DNA of 64,000 nucleotides from Ciceribacter sp. L1K22 (lineage in GTDB: Bacteria; Pseudomonadota; Alphaproteobacteria; Rhizobiales; Rhizobiaceae), in NCBI RefSeq assembly GCF_017599385.1, contig NZ_JAGFPK010000001.1, positions 932,177 through 996,176 of the forward strand, in the 5' to 3' direction. The notes under the pieces are model-generated. The model worked only from the letters and a program-made list of their open reading frames with translations, was not told where the DNA came from and did no database searches. Of this stretch, positions 35,159 through 45,216 are shown in pieces. Within the stretch, counting starts at the first letter, position 1; each line of letters starts with the position of its first letter. The translations under genes were made by a program, and so were the position numbers.

Positions 35159-35916
35159 TGACAATCCTGAAAGATACGGCTTTGCCTCGGGATGAACGCC
35201 TGTCCAGTATCGAGGGCATTCTGTTCGACAAGGACGGCACCCTTCTGGATTTCGACGACAGTTGGGGGCCGGTCAACCGCGAAGTCGCGCTGCTCGCGTC
35301 CGGTGGCGACGCTGCGCTTGCGAGTACTCTTCTCAGGGCTTGCGGCATGGACCCCGAGACCGGCCACATCGTGCCAGACAGCCTGCTTGCTGCGGGTAAC
35401 ACGCGGGAAATAGCCGCAGGTTTCGTGTCAGCCGGCTCGCTCCTCGATGTGGAATGGCTGGTTCCCCGGATCGATGCCATGTTTGCGGGTGCTGCCGAAA
35501 AATCCGTGCCGGTCACCGATCTGGCAGAGTTGTTTGCCACGCTCAGTCGCCGGGGACTAAGGCTGGGCATCGCCTCCAGCGACAACGAGCTCTCCATCCG
35601 CCGGACAGCGGAGCGTTTCAGTCTTACGCCCTATGTCGATTTCATCGCCGGCTATGACAGCGGCCACGGCGTCAAGCCGCAGCCGGGCATGGTGCTCGGC
35701 TTCTGCGCGGCGACCGGCCTTGATCCTGCGCGCGTGGCCGTGGTCGGCGACAACAACCACGATCTACACATGGGCCGCAATGCAGGGGTCGGATTGAAGA
35801 TCGCGGTGCTTTCAGGCACGGGATCGCGCGATTCACTTTCCGCATGCTGCGACATCATGGTGGACGACGTTTCCCATCTGCCCGGGCTTTTTTCGGTTCA
35901 GGCGGGCGAAGTCTGA
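35158..35916 (+). CDS. HAD-family phosphatase (Gph-like) inside the waaA-lpxK cluster
   Basis: 252 residues from an ATG that overlaps the waaA stop (TGATG), so the two are translationally coupled. The HAD motifs are complete: ILFDKDGTLLDFDD (motif I), LGIASSDNEL (motif II) and VAVVGDNNHDLHMGRNAG (motif IV), with a K in HGVKPQPGM (motif III). This is the phosphoglycolate-phosphatase-like type with an alpha-helical cap. Its location between waaA and lpxK suggests a sugar-phosphate or Kdo-related substrate, but this is only contextual. The standard Kdo-8-phosphatase (KdsC) is a much smaller cap-less protein, so this is not KdsC. Confidence 0.85.
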   Translation: MTILKDTALPRDERLSSIEGILFDKDGTLLDFDDSWGPVNREVALLASGGDAALASTLLRACGMDPETGHIVPDSLLAAGNTREIAAGFVSAGSLLDVEWLVPRIDAMFAGAAEKSVPVTDLAELFATLSRRGLRLGIASSDNELSIRRTAERFSLTPYVDFIAGYDSGHGVKPQPGMVLGFCAATGLDPARVAVVGDNNHDLHMGRNAGVGLKIAVLSGTGSRDSLSACCDIMVDDVSHLPGLFSVQAGEV

Positions 35917-36003
35917 TCTCCTGTGACGGCTGACGCTTGCCGTCGCGTATCAGTTTCGTCTAAGTGGCATCCTTGGCCGGGGGGCACATGGGAGAGGCGA
36001 AGG

Positions 36004-37053
36004 ATGATATCGGAAGCACCTCCGTTCTGGTGGACCGAAGCTGACTGGCGTGCAAGGCTCCTCTATCCGATCTCGCTGCTTTATGGTGCGGTTGCGGGAT
36101 GGCGCATGCGAAACGCCAGTCGCAATGCCGTCTCGGTTCCCGTCATTTGCGTGGGCAATTTCACCGTCGGGGGGGCGGGCAAGACGCCCACCGCCCTCGC
36201 GATCGGCCGTGCCGCCAGCGCCAGGGGATTGAAGCCCGGTTTTCTGAGCCGGGGATATGGCGGTACTCTCGACGTGACCACGATTGTTGATCCTGAGCAT
36301 CACCGCGCTGTCGACACGGGTGACGAACCGCTGCTTCTCGCCCGCGAAGGTGTGACTGTCATTACCCGTCGGCGCATAGCCGGCGCGCGTCTGCTCGTGG
36401 AGCAGGGCGTTGATCTGATCATCATGGATGACGGGTTCCAGAGCAACACGCTGCTTGCCGATGTCTCGCTCGTCGTCGTCGACAGCTATCGGGGCATTGG
36501 CAACGGACATGTCATGCCGGGCGGCCCCGTTCGCGCACCGATATCCACACAGATGAACCGTCTCTCCGCAATTTTGAAGGTCGGGGATGGTCCTGCCGCC
36601 GATGCTCTCGTGCGCAGAGCGTCGCGGGCGGGACGGGCCGTTCACATCGCTTCCGTGAAACCCCGACAGGATGCGGGTCTCGCAGGGGCTCGTGTTCTCG
36701 CCTTCGCCGGCATCGCCGACCACGGCAAGTTCTACCGCACGCTGGAATCCTTGGGCGCGACGATCGTCGAGCGGCGCGATTTTGCCGATCATCAGCATCT
36801 GGGCGACGACGAGATCGACGATCTGCTGGCAAAAGCCTCAGCGGAAAATCTGCAATTGGTCACGACGGCGAAAGATATCGTCCGGCTTCGCCATCACCAT
36901 GGCAAGGCCGAGGAACTCGCCACGCGTTGCAAGGTTGCCGAAATCGATATGGTCTTCGATGATCCCTCGGTTCCGGACCGTCTCATCGACGAGGCGATCA
37001 CAGCATGCCGCGATCGCCTGCTGAGAGACGCCAGGGACGAGGCGAAAAGATGA
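36004..37053 (+). CDS. lpxK: Tetraacyldisaccharide 4'-kinase
   Basis: 349 residues from ATG 36004. An N-terminal hydrophobic/amphipathic start ([20 protein letters not shown]) anchors it to the inner membrane. The P-loop is [14 protein letters not shown] (about residue 50), followed by the typical [16 protein letters not shown] and IIMDDGFQS motifs. LpxK phosphorylates the 4' position of the lipid A disaccharide. It comes after waaA and the HAD gene on the same strand and is convergent with a DUF2093 gene, whose stop is one base from its own. Confidence 0.96.
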   Translation: MISEAPPFWWTEADWRARLLYPISLLYGAVAGWRMRNASRNAVSVPVICVGNFTVGGAGKTPTALAIGRAASARGLKPGFLSRGYGGTLDVTTIVDPEHHRAVDTGDEPLLLAREGVTVITRRRIAGARLLVEQGVDLIIMDDGFQSNTLLADVSLVVVDSYRGIGNGHVMPGGPVRAPISTQMNRLSAILKVGDGPAADALVRRASRAGRAVHIASVKPRQDAGLAGARVLAFAGIADHGKFYRTLESLGATIVERRDFADHQHLGDDEIDDLLAKASAENLQLVTTAKDIVRLRHHHGKAEELATRCKVAEIDMVFDDPSVPDRLIDEAITACRDRLLRDARDEAKR

Positions 37054-37287
37054 TCAGCGCCGTTGGTTCGGCAGTGTCCCGGCTCTTTTTTCCGCCTCGA
37101 ACGATGCCGCGGCGTCAGCATAGGGTTCCTGACGTCTGACGCTCCAGTACTTGAGTTCGTCGAGGATGATCGGGCGACCGGTCATCGCGCAGACGACATG
37201 GGTGCCAGGCGAGAGAATCTGGAAATCGGCATCGAGATAGCGGACCTTGGCCTCCCTGTTTCCGCCGCCTTCGAACCGGTTCATCAT
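37054..37287 (-). CDS. DUF2093 domain-containing protein
   Basis: 77 residues from ATG 37287 with a GAGG SD. The sequence has the family core KVRYLDADFQILSPGTHVVC and ILDELKYWSVRRQEPYADA. DUF2093 is a short alphaproteobacterial family of unknown function, and the gene is habitually found next to lpxK. No signal peptide or membrane segment is present, so it is probably cytoplasmic. It lies downstream of mutL on the same strand with a 77-bp gap. Confidence 0.85.
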   Translation of the reverse strand: MMNRFEGGGNREAKVRYLDADFQILSPGTHVVCAMTGRPIILDELKYWSVRRQEPYADAAASFEAEKRAGTLPNQRR

Positions 37288-37364
37288 CGCTTTTCCTCTA
37301 CGCTTGCGCCTGGACTGAAATAACGTGCGCAGGAGTTGAATTCCAGAAAAATCGCGCCGTCTCA

Positions 37365-39170
37365 TCAACTGCGCCCGAACAGCCGCTCGATATCGGAGAG
37401 CTTGAGTTCCACATAGGTGGGGCGTCCATGGTTGCACTGGCCGGAGCCCGGTGTTGCCTCCATCTGGCGCAGGAGCGCGTTCATTTCCTCAACCCGCAGA
37501 ACCCGGCCGGAACGGACCGAGCCATGGCACGCCATTGTCGCCGCCACATGGTCCAACTTTGCCGCCAGTCCGTTGGCCGTGTCCCATTCGGCGACCTCGT
37601 CTGCGAGCTGTCGCACCAGGGCAGCAGCATCCACCTCGCCAAGCATTGCCGGTGTTTCCCGCACCGCGATCGCTCCGGGCCCAAAACGCTCGATTGCAAG
37701 CCCCAGGCGGTCCAGTTCTTCCGAATGCGCCGCCAGTCTATCGCAATCCTCCTCCGGAAGATCGACGATCTCGGGTATCAACAGGCCTTGCGAAGGTAGC
37801 CTCTGGCCGCGAAGTGCCTCTCGCAGGCGTTCGAAAACCAGGCGTTCGTGCGCGGCGTGCTGGTCGACGATGACGAGTCCATCCTCCGTCTGGGCCACGA
37901 TATAGTTGGCATGGACCTGCGCCCGTGCAGCGCCGAGGGGATGAGCCGCCGCCGGCTGTTCTCTCGCCTCGGGCGCGGGGGCGGTCAGTGGCTCGCTTCG
38001 TGCCGCAGGGACGGATAATACGTCGAACCGCGCCTGGGATGGCGCCGAGAAGCCGGACGCGGAATACGACACCGGCCGGGTGGGGGACGAATTGGCGTCC
38101 CAGTTGGCCGCCTGTCTCGACTCCGGCCGGAAGCCGGGTCGAAAGGCACGTATCATGCCCTCCGCTCCGGTGGTCGAAGCCCGGTCGCCCTCCCGGTGCA
38201 ACGCCTCGCGAATGGCGCCGACGATCAGGCCCCTGACAAGCCCGGGATCGCGGAACCTGACGTCGGACTTCGCTGGATGGACGTTGACGTCGACGAAGGC
38301 GGGATCGAGCGTGATGGCAAGCGCGGCGACGGGATAGCGGCCTTGCGGAATGGTCTCCGCATAGGCACCCCGGATGGCCGACAGGATCAGTTTGTCTTGA
38401 ACAGGCCTTCCATTCACGAACGCATACTGATGCGCCGAGTTGCCGCGATTGAACGTCGGCAGGCCGGTAAAGCCCGTCAGTTGCACATCCTCGCGTTGCG
38501 CGTCGAGTTCGATCGCATTGGCCCGGAACTCCACCCCGAGGACCTGGGCGATGCGTGCCAGGTGGTCGTCTCCTGTAGCCGGCAGTTCCAAGGTCGAACG
38601 ATCGCTGCCCGACAGTGTGAAGCGGACTTTCGGAAAGGCGATCGCCAGCCGTTTCACGGTTTCGGTGATGGCGGCTGCCTCCGCCTTTTCCGTCTTCAGG
38701 AATTTCAGCCGCGCCGGCGTGGCGAAAAAAAGGTCGCGGACTTCCACCACCGTTCCGGGATTGGCCCCTGTCGGACGGATGGGTGACACCCTGCCACCGA
38801 CGACGCTGATCTCCGCGCCTTCCCCCATGTCGCCGCGGCGGCTGGTGATCGAAAGCTTCGCCACCGAACCGATGGAGGGCAGCGCTTCGCCCCGGAATCC
38901 GAGGCTGCGAATATCCTCGAGCGAGCCGTCCAGCTTGGATGTGCAGTGCCGCCTCACGGCCAGTTCCAGGTCGGCGGCATCCATGCCGGAGCCGTTGTCC
39001 GTCACGCGCAGGAGACTCTTGCCGCCGCCAGCGGTCGCGATCTCGATCCGCGTCGCCCCGGCATCGATGGCGTTCTCGACCAGTTCCTTGGCGGCACTTG
39101 CCGGCCGTTCGATGACCTCGCCGGCCGCGATCTGGTTAATGAGGGTTTCAGGCAGTTGTTTGATGACCAT
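37365..39170 (-). CDS. mutL: DNA mismatch repair protein MutL
   Basis: 601 residues. The GHKL ATPase N-terminus shows [35 protein letters not shown] and the [11 protein letters not shown] loop. The C-terminal dimerisation domain contains the endonuclease motif [12 protein letters not shown] (DQHAx2Ex4E) and later [12 protein letters not shown]. Thus it is a nicking-type MutL, as expected in bacteria that lack MutH. It couples MutS recognition to strand incision. A Pro-rich linker (residues 340-410) separates the domains. It is a single gene with a 276-bp gap to the divergent PAS/receiver gene. Confidence 0.97.
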   Translation of the reverse strand: MVIKQLPETLINQIAAGEVIERPASAAKELVENAIDAGATRIEIATAGGGKSLLRVTDNGSGMDAADLELAVRRHCTSKLDGSLEDIRSLGFRGEALPSIGSVAKLSITSRRGDMGEGAEISVVGGRVSPIRPTGANPGTVVEVRDLFFATPARLKFLKTEKAEAAAITETVKRLAIAFPKVRFTLSGSDRSTLELPATGDDHLARIAQVLGVEFRANAIELDAQREDVQLTGFTGLPTFNRGNSAHQYAFVNGRPVQDKLILSAIRGAYAETIPQGRYPVAALAITLDPAFVDVNVHPAKSDVRFRDPGLVRGLIVGAIREALHREGDRASTTGAEGMIRAFRPGFRPESRQAANWDANSSPTRPVSYSASGFSAPSQARFDVLSVPAARSEPLTAPAPEAREQPAAAHPLGAARAQVHANYIVAQTEDGLVIVDQHAAHERLVFERLREALRGQRLPSQGLLIPEIVDLPEEDCDRLAAHSEELDRLGLAIERFGPGAIAVRETPAMLGEVDAAALVRQLADEVAEWDTANGLAAKLDHVAATMACHGSVRSGRVLRVEEMNALLRQMEATPGSGQCNHGRPTYVELKLSDIERLFGRS

Positions 39171-39446
39171 GCACTATTTTCGCGGATTCGAGCCGTCGAG
39201 GAAAGGGCGATGCCGTGACAGCCTGTGCATGACCATGCGGTTCCTTGCAACCGTCCTTTAAGATCGCCTTAAGGGAAGGGTTATAACTTTAATCGTGAAT
39301 GGTCGATCCGGACCGAGGAGGGGAGTGGCGTGACTGCCGGGTTATCTGAGATGACCGGCGCGAAACGCAATCTCTGCGGTGTGCAACCCCGGCGGCGGCA
39401 CGCGGTGATGTCAAAGGGTCGGAGCCCGCGTGAGGGGTATTGAGGC

Positions 39447-41135
39447 GTGGACTTAAGCGAGTTGGCCAAGGTTTCGGGAAGACAGTCCGATCCGGCTGCC
39501 GCGTCCGCGGTGGAACTTCAGGCTGGTTTGCTAGATGCCATGGAGGAGGCGCTTGGGGCCGCTTTCATCGTCTACGACGGTAATGACCATATCGTTCATT
39601 CAAGCCGGCAGATCGGACATTTTTTTCCTGTCGCCCCACATTTCCTGAGGCCGGGAACACGCCTGCGCGATTTCCTCGGAGCCGTCTACGACAGGAAAAT
39701 CGCAACCAATCCTGCACGATCGGCGACGGAAAGTGCTGGTCGCGAAGAGTGGATCGCCGAAAGCATAGCGACCCATTGGAAAGAGCGAACCGATTTTCAG
39801 CAGCAGGATGCGCTTGGACGCTGGCTGCGCTTTTCCAGGCGCAGGCTCCCGAATGGCTACGGTCTTTGCATCGTTACCGACATCAGTGAACAGAAGAAGC
39901 GCGAGGAACAGTGGCGAGCCGATATCGAACGGGTCCAGCTGACAGAGGAGATTCTCGACAATCTGCCATATCCTGTCGTGGTTCAGGATCGGAACATGAC
40001 GGTTGTCGCGGTCAACAAGTCGTTCTGCAGTATGTGGAATGCCAATTATGAAACCGCTCTTGGCAATCCGGTCGCGTCGGTCTTCGACGAGCCTTTGGCC
40101 AGTGGGATGGTGGCGGCTTGCCGCCACACGCTTGACACCGGCGTTCCCTCCGTCGTGGCTGAAACGATAGCGTACGAAAATGGCGAAAGGGATGAGGTCA
40201 GGATTCGCAGCCACCGCGTCGGGAAGCCGGGTCGGTACTTCGTGGTCAGCGGGTTCGAGAGCGAGCTTCAACATCAGGACCATGATGGACCCCACAATCC
40301 CGCTCCGTCGCGGCAGAATACCCTGAAGCGTGTCGAGGTGTCGGCCGTACGGCCTTCACCAACTGTGCTTGCCGGCCGAAAAGTGGTGATCGTCACAGCC
40401 GATTCCGCCTTCGACGCAGCTTGCATGAAGGTCTTGACCGCAATGGGCGCCGAGACGTGCTCCGTGCGAAATGAGCGAGAGGCCGAAGCTCTTTTCGAGG
40501 TTGCGGCATCCGTAGCCGTTGTCGTGGATTTCGCCGTCGTGGATACGCAGATGGACCTGCGCTGCCTGGAAATTGCCGATTGCCACGCACGCGGCGTCAT
40601 CGCCCTTGATCGCTACCGGATCGATACCGACCTTGCACCGCGTCTGCTGGGGCAAGTCAACGATCAGCCGCCAAGAGCACCTCTCGCGGATGATTGGGAA
40701 ATCTCGATCCCGGAACAAGGACACCCTGTCGGGCATCAGTCGACTCCCGACGTTCTGGTAGCAGAGGACAACCCGGTCAACCAGATCGTCTTCTCTCAGA
40801 TCCTGGAGGGGTTGGGTTACCGTTACCGGATCGTCGATACGGGCAACGAAGCCGTCCGCCTCTGGGAAGAATTGCGCCCTGCCATCGTGCTGATGGATCT
40901 GACATTGCCTGGGCTGAACGGTATTGAGGCCACCCGCGAAATTCGCCGCAGGGACGAATGCCTGGGCTATGCGACGCCGATCGTGGGTGTGTTGGTGCAG
41001 GCATTCGACAACACCGCCGACGACTGCATCGCCTCGGGAATGAACGACGTCGTGGTGAAACCCGTGAGCCCTGACATGATCGATGCCGTTTTGCGCCGTC
41101 TGGCACCGACACTGGCTTCAAAGACGCTTTCCTGA
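39447..41135 (+). CDS. PAS-PAS-receiver protein without a kinase domain
   Basis: 562 residues. Two PAS-like domains (about 28-150, ending YGLCIVTDISEQKKREEQW, and 165-280, with LDNLPYPVVVQDRNMTVVAVN) are followed by a degenerate receiver (VVIVTADSAFDAACMKVL) and a canonical receiver (VLVAEDNPVNQIVFSQI; phospho-acceptor in IVLMDLTLPGLNG; Lys in VVVKPVS). There is no HisKA/HATPase region, so despite the hybrid-kinase look it cannot phosphorylate itself. A partner kinase or phosphotransfer protein must act on the last receiver. The c-di-GMP enzyme encoded 131 bp downstream is a likely output. Confidence 0.85.
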   Translation: MDLSELAKVSGRQSDPAAASAVELQAGLLDAMEEALGAAFIVYDGNDHIVHSSRQIGHFFPVAPHFLRPGTRLRDFLGAVYDRKIATNPARSATESAGREEWIAESIATHWKERTDFQQQDALGRWLRFSRRRLPNGYGLCIVTDISEQKKREEQWRADIERVQLTEEILDNLPYPVVVQDRNMTVVAVNKSFCSMWNANYETALGNPVASVFDEPLASGMVAACRHTLDTGVPSVVAETIAYENGERDEVRIRSHRVGKPGRYFVVSGFESELQHQDHDGPHNPAPSRQNTLKRVEVSAVRPSPTVLAGRKVVIVTADSAFDAACMKVLTAMGAETCSVRNEREAEALFEVAASVAVVVDFAVVDTQMDLRCLEIADCHARGVIALDRYRIDTDLAPRLLGQVNDQPPRAPLADDWEISIPEQGHPVGHQSTPDVLVAEDNPVNQIVFSQILEGLGYRYRIVDTGNEAVRLWEELRPAIVLMDLTLPGLNGIEATREIRRRDECLGYATPIVGVLVQAFDNTADDCIASGMNDVVVKPVSPDMIDAVLRRLAPTLASKTLS

Positions 41136-41266
41136 TCGCCGGAAGCTGTGTCAATACCCGCGAACGGAGGATGCAAGGCGAGTGTTGATCCGCGGGATCG
41201 CTATGATTTTCTTAAGGTTTCCGACGCATTCTCGTTTTCGAAGACTGGGATAACCTGGAAAATCGA

Positions 41267-42622
41267 ATGCCAGAGCCCGACGCAATATTGCCGGTCCCCA
41301 CTCCAACCGACCTGCATGCAATGGCCTATACGGACTTGTTGACCGGGCTCGGCAACCGCTATCGCTTGCGCGACAAGGTCCGATTGCTTGCCGCCGAGCG
41401 GGCGTCAGATCCCGCTCCGTTTGCCGTGTGCATCGTCAATCTGGACGGCTTCAAGCCGATCAACGATCTTTTTGGCTCCCATGCCGGCGACGAAATTCTC
41501 TGTCAGGTCGCGCACCGCCTGAAAGCCTGCATCCCCGATGGCGCGACCGTGACGCGTCATGAGGGCGACGAATTCGCGATCGTACTGCCATTGGTCTTCG
41601 AGCGTATCAGCGCTGAACGCGTCGGGCAGATGATCAAGGACGTCCTTTCGGCGCCCTATGATCTCGGCGATCGAAACGTTCGCCTCTCCGCTTCCCTCGG
41701 CTTTGCTATTCATCCCTTCGCAGGCAGCGATTTCGACGAACTGATGAAGAGCGCGGAGACCGCGCTTTACCGGGCCAAACGCCGGGGACGCGGCAATATT
41801 GTCGTCTATTCCAGCGAAATCGCCAACGAAATGAAACGGGCGACAGAACTTGAGCAGGCGCTGCGCAATGCGATCATCAAGGATGCGGTCGACGTTCATT
41901 TCCAGCCGATCGTGCAGTTGAAGGGCGGCAACGTTGTCGGCTTCGAGGCGCTGGCGCGATGGAACGATCCGGACCTTGGCTTTGTTTCGCCAGCCGTCTT
42001 CGTTCCGCTGGCAGAGGAACGTGGTTTCATCGACATGTTGTCCGACGCACTTCTGCGCAAGGCGGCCGAAGCCACGCTCGCCTGGCCGCGCGATCTCTTC
42101 CTGTCGTTCAACCTTTCGTCCGCGCAGTTGACCGATCCGAGAACGGCATCGAACACGCTGTCTATTCTGACAAGCGTCGGTTTTGACCCGCGTCGGCTCG
42201 AGATGGAAATCACCGAAACCGCCGTGATGACGGCACCTGATACGGCCCGCCGCGTGATTGCGGATCTTCGCCAGGCTGGTGTCCGCATCTCGCTCGACGA
42301 CTTCGGAACGGGGCAGTCGAGCCTCGGACGTCTGCGTGATTTTACCTTCGACAAGGTCAAGATCGATCGTAGTTTCGTTTCCTGCATCATCGACGACAGG
42401 GCTTCCGAACATATCGTCAAGGCGGTGATCGCGATGTGCAACGGTCTTGAGCTGGAGGTCGTGGCGGAAGGGATCGAGACGGAAGCGGAGGCCTTGAAGC
42501 TTCGTCAGATGGGTTGCGGCATGGGGCAGGGCTATTTCTTCGGCAAGCCCGCGGACGCAACGGCAACCTTGCGCTATCTGCAAAGCCATCATCACGAGTT
42601 TACCGTCGTTGACCGCGGTTGA
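41267..42622 (+). CDS. GGDEF-EAL protein, probable c-di-GMP phosphodiesterase
   Basis: 451 residues with no membrane segment. The GGDEF domain begins AYTDLLTGLGNRYRL but its active loop reads RHEGDEFAIVLP, so the first Gly of GGDEF is Glu and cyclase activity is doubtful. The EAL domain is complete: GFEALARWNDP, the loop-6 region DDFGTGQSSLGRL, KIDRSFV and AEGIETEAEA. Such a protein most likely degrades c-di-GMP, with the GGDEF domain as a GTP-sensing regulator. It follows the PAS/receiver gene on the same strand. Confidence 0.9.
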   Translation: MPEPDAILPVPTPTDLHAMAYTDLLTGLGNRYRLRDKVRLLAAERASDPAPFAVCIVNLDGFKPINDLFGSHAGDEILCQVAHRLKACIPDGATVTRHEGDEFAIVLPLVFERISAERVGQMIKDVLSAPYDLGDRNVRLSASLGFAIHPFAGSDFDELMKSAETALYRAKRRGRGNIVVYSSEIANEMKRATELEQALRNAIIKDAVDVHFQPIVQLKGGNVVGFEALARWNDPDLGFVSPAVFVPLAEERGFIDMLSDALLRKAAEATLAWPRDLFLSFNLSSAQLTDPRTASNTLSILTSVGFDPRRLEMEITETAVMTAPDTARRVIADLRQAGVRISLDDFGTGQSSLGRLRDFTFDKVKIDRSFVSCIIDDRASEHIVKAVIAMCNGLELEVVAEGIETEAEALKLRQMGCGMGQGYFFGKPADATATLRYLQSHHHEFTVVDRG

Positions 42623-42645
42623 AGCCGTACCGACCGTTCTCGCGT

Positions 42646-43557
42646 CTACCTGTCACGACCCTGACTGACGAGCCAGTCCCGCACCCGCGCCGCATGCGCA
42701 TTCAGTTCACGCGCTTTCGGCCAGACGACGTAGAAGGCGAGATCCGAACGAAGCGCGTGGCCGCCCACCTCGATCAGTTGCCCTGATGCAACCTGCCGCT
42801 CGATGAGATGCCGCCAGCCGAGCGCCACACCTTCCCCTGCGAGAACCGCCTGGATGACGAGAACGTAGTCGTTGATCGCGAGCCGCCGGCCACTGGGCCG
42901 ATACGCTATGCCGGCGCTTGCGAACCATTCGGGCCAGCTGCAGGCCTGGCGCACAGGTTCCTCCAGCCAGATCAGCCGATGCGTCACGAGATCCTCGGGG
43001 CTGGAAGGCATGCCATGGGCGTCGATGTAGCTGGGGCTGGCGACGGCGCTGATGGTCTCCGGCGCGAGAAGTTCGGCGTTGTATTCCGGCCAGTCCGCCG
43101 GATCGCCACCCCGCACGCCGAGCGGTATCGCCTCCTCCATCAGGTCGAGATCACGCACGCTGGTCTGGATGCGCAGGTCGATATCCGCGAGATCGGTGCG
43201 AAGTTTGCCAAGACGAGGCAGCATCCACATGGACGCAAACGCGGTGGAGGCGGCAAGTGTTACATTGGCCTGGCGGCCCTTCGCCCTCAATTCCTCCGCC
43301 GAACGGCTGATCCGGGAAAGTCCTGCTGAAACGTCGGCGTGAAACCGCTCACCCGCTTCGGTCAGTTTGGCCGCGCGATGCAGACGAAGGAACAACGGCG
43401 TTCCCAACTGATCCTCGAGATTACGAATGGCATACGAGACCGCGGCCTGTGACAGCCCCAACTCTTCAGCTGCCCGCGTGAAATTTTCATGCCGTCCCGC
43501 CGCCTCGAAGATGACGAGGCTGTTGGGAGAGGGCAGTTGCCGACGGACGTGTTCCAT
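42646..43557 (-). CDS. LysR-family regulator (GcvA-like) of the mttB-like operon
   Basis: 303 residues. The N-terminal HTH (LVIFEAAGRHENFTRAAEEL ... AVSYAIRNLEDQLG, residues 14-55) is followed by the effector domain from about 95 (VTLAASTAFASMWMLPRLGKL). This resembles the GcvA subgroup, whose members often regulate amino-acid or amine catabolism. It is divergent from the MttB-superfamily gene with 90 bp between start codons, and a T-N11-A dyad overlaps its own start codon. It probably activates that operon in response to a methylated amine and represses itself. Confidence 0.88.
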   Translation of the reverse strand: MEHVRRQLPSPNSLVIFEAAGRHENFTRAAEELGLSQAAVSYAIRNLEDQLGTPLFLRLHRAAKLTEAGERFHADVSAGLSRISRSAEELRAKGRQANVTLAASTAFASMWMLPRLGKLRTDLADIDLRIQTSVRDLDLMEEAIPLGVRGGDPADWPEYNAELLAPETISAVASPSYIDAHGMPSSPEDLVTHRLIWLEEPVRQACSWPEWFASAGIAYRPSGRRLAINDYVLVIQAVLAGEGVALGWRHLIERQVASGQLIEVGGHALRSDLAFYVVWPKARELNAHAARVRDWLVSQGRDR

Positions 43558-43570
43558 AAATACAGCTTAT
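43556..43570. promoter_or_regulatory. Candidate LysR binding dyad
   Basis: ATAAATACAGCTTAT has ATAA/TTAT arms and fits T-N11-A. It overlaps the LysR start codon at 43557 and lies about 80 bp upstream of the mttB-like start, which would allow autorepression plus activation of the divergent operon. Symmetry and place are the only evidence. Confidence 0.35.
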
Positions 43571-43647
43571 TGCATTCCTCGATATTTTCCAGCGTCACAA
43601 AGATTTTTTCGGCGGATAGCATCAGCCCAAACGAAGGGAGAACTATC

Positions 43648-45198
43648 ATGTCGATGGACATCGTCGAACCGGAACAGAGGGAAAAGCGCAGCCGCGGCGG
43701 CCGTTCCAATCGCCGAGAGGCGGGATCGATGGTTGTGAAGGTGCCGTATATCCGCCGCAGCATCCCGACCTACGACATTCTCTCCGAGGAGAATCTAATC
43801 CGGATTGAGCAAACGGCGGACCGCATTCTCGCCGAGGTAGGGATCGAGTTCCGAGACGATCCGCAGGCTCTGGAACTTTGGCGCAAGGCCGGAGCCAAGG
43901 TCGATGGAGTCCTCGTGCGGTTCGAACCCGGAATGTTAAAGGAGATCGTCTCGTCGGCGCCGGCGACCTTTACGCAGCATGCCAGAAATCCGGCCAACAA
44001 TGTCGAGATCGGCGGCGGCAACGTCGTGTTCTCCCCGGCCTATGGCTCACCCTTCGTCATGGATCTGGATAACGGCCGCCGTTACGGCACGATCGACGAC
44101 TTCCGCAATCTGATCAAGCTCGCCCAGTCGAGCCCCTGGCTGCATCATTCCGGTGGAACGATCTGCGAGCCGGTCGACCTGCCGGTCAACAAACGCCATC
44201 TGGAGATGGTCTACAGCCATATCAAATATTCCGACCGCGCTTTCATGGGCTCAGTGACGGCAGAAGAGCGGGCGGAAGAATCCATCGCGATGGCACGCAT
44301 CCTGTTCGGTGCCGACTTCGTCGACAGGAACTGCGTGATCCTCGGCAATGTCAATGTCAACTCGCCGCTCGTCTGGGATGGTACGATGACGAAGGCGCTC
44401 CGGGCCTACGCCCGCGCCAACCAGGCGGCGGTGATCGTTCCGTTCATCCTGGGCGGCGCGATGGGCCCAGTCACCAATGCCGGAGCGATCGCGCAGTCCT
44501 ATGCCGAGACCTTGGCCGGCTGCGCGCTGACACAGCTGGAACGCAAGGGCGCGCCGGTGATCTTCGGTAACTTCCTGTCGTCAATGTCACTGCGGTCGGG
44601 CTCGCCGACCTTTGGCACACCGGAGCCGGCGATTGGCTCCATGGTTATCGGGCAGCTCGCGCGGCGGCTTAAACTGCCGTTGCGTTGCGCCGGCAATTTC
44701 TCGAACTCCAAGTTGCCGGATGCCCAGGCGCTGCAGGAAGGCGTGATGTCGATGATGTCCGCCATCCATTGCGGTGCCAACTTCATCCTGCATTCCGCCG
44801 GCTTCGTCGACGGACTGCTGTCGATGTCCTACGAGAAGTTCATGATGGACTGCGATTTCTGCGGTGCGCTCCATTCCTATCTGGCCGGCGTCGTGGTCGA
44901 CGACAACACGCTCGCCATGGATGCCTTCCTGGAAGTCGGACCCGGCAGCCACTTCCTCGGCTCCGCGCATACCATGCGCAACTATACCTCGGCATTCTGG
45001 GATTCGGCCGTCTCCGACAACGAGCCGTTCGAGAAGTGGAACGAGGCCGGCGGCACGGACATGGCCACGCGCGCCAATCGGCTATGGAAGAAGACGCTCG
45101 CCGAATACGAGGCGCCGCCCTTGGATATCGCCATCGACGAAGCGTTGCGCGACTATATCGACCGTATCAGCCGGGACCGGCCGGATGCGTGGTATTGA
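43648..45198 (+). CDS. MttB-superfamily (trimethylamine methyltransferase family) protein, non-pyrrolysine type
   Basis: 516 residues from ATG 43648 with a GGGAG SD. The protein has the MttB TIM-barrel character: PTYDILSEENLIRIEQTADRIL, FSPAYGSPFVMDLDNGRRYG, HHSGGTICEPVDLPVNKRHL and GVMSMMSAIHCGANFILHSAG. The frame contains no in-frame amber, so it is the pyrrolysine-lacking branch. Characterised members of that branch methylate a corrinoid protein from quaternary amines (glycine betaine, proline betaine, carnitine) but not from trimethylamine. A flavin oxidoreductase gene follows after 18 bp and a LysR gene is divergent. No corrinoid protein, activase or methyl-THF transferase is encoded in the window. 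The specific betaine is unknown. Confidence 0.85.
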   Translation: MSMDIVEPEQREKRSRGGRSNRREAGSMVVKVPYIRRSIPTYDILSEENLIRIEQTADRILAEVGIEFRDDPQALELWRKAGAKVDGVLVRFEPGMLKEIVSSAPATFTQHARNPANNVEIGGGNVVFSPAYGSPFVMDLDNGRRYGTIDDFRNLIKLAQSSPWLHHSGGTICEPVDLPVNKRHLEMVYSHIKYSDRAFMGSVTAEERAEESIAMARILFGADFVDRNCVILGNVNVNSPLVWDGTMTKALRAYARANQAAVIVPFILGGAMGPVTNAGAIAQSYAETLAGCALTQLERKGAPVIFGNFLSSMSLRSGSPTFGTPEPAIGSMVIGQLARRLKLPLRCAGNFSNSKLPDAQALQEGVMSMMSAIHCGANFILHSAGFVDGLLSMSYEKFMMDCDFCGALHSYLAGVVVDDNTLAMDAFLEVGPGSHFLGSAHTMRNYTSAFWDSAVSDNEPFEKWNEAGGTDMATRANRLWKKTLAEYEAPPLDIAIDEALRDYIDRISRDRPDAWY

Positions 45199-45216
45199 AC
45201 GGGACCCGACTACTGC

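Noticed and set aside
43648..45198. Pyrrolysine-containing MttB
   Set aside because: No in-frame amber interrupts the reading frame and no pyl genes are present in the window.
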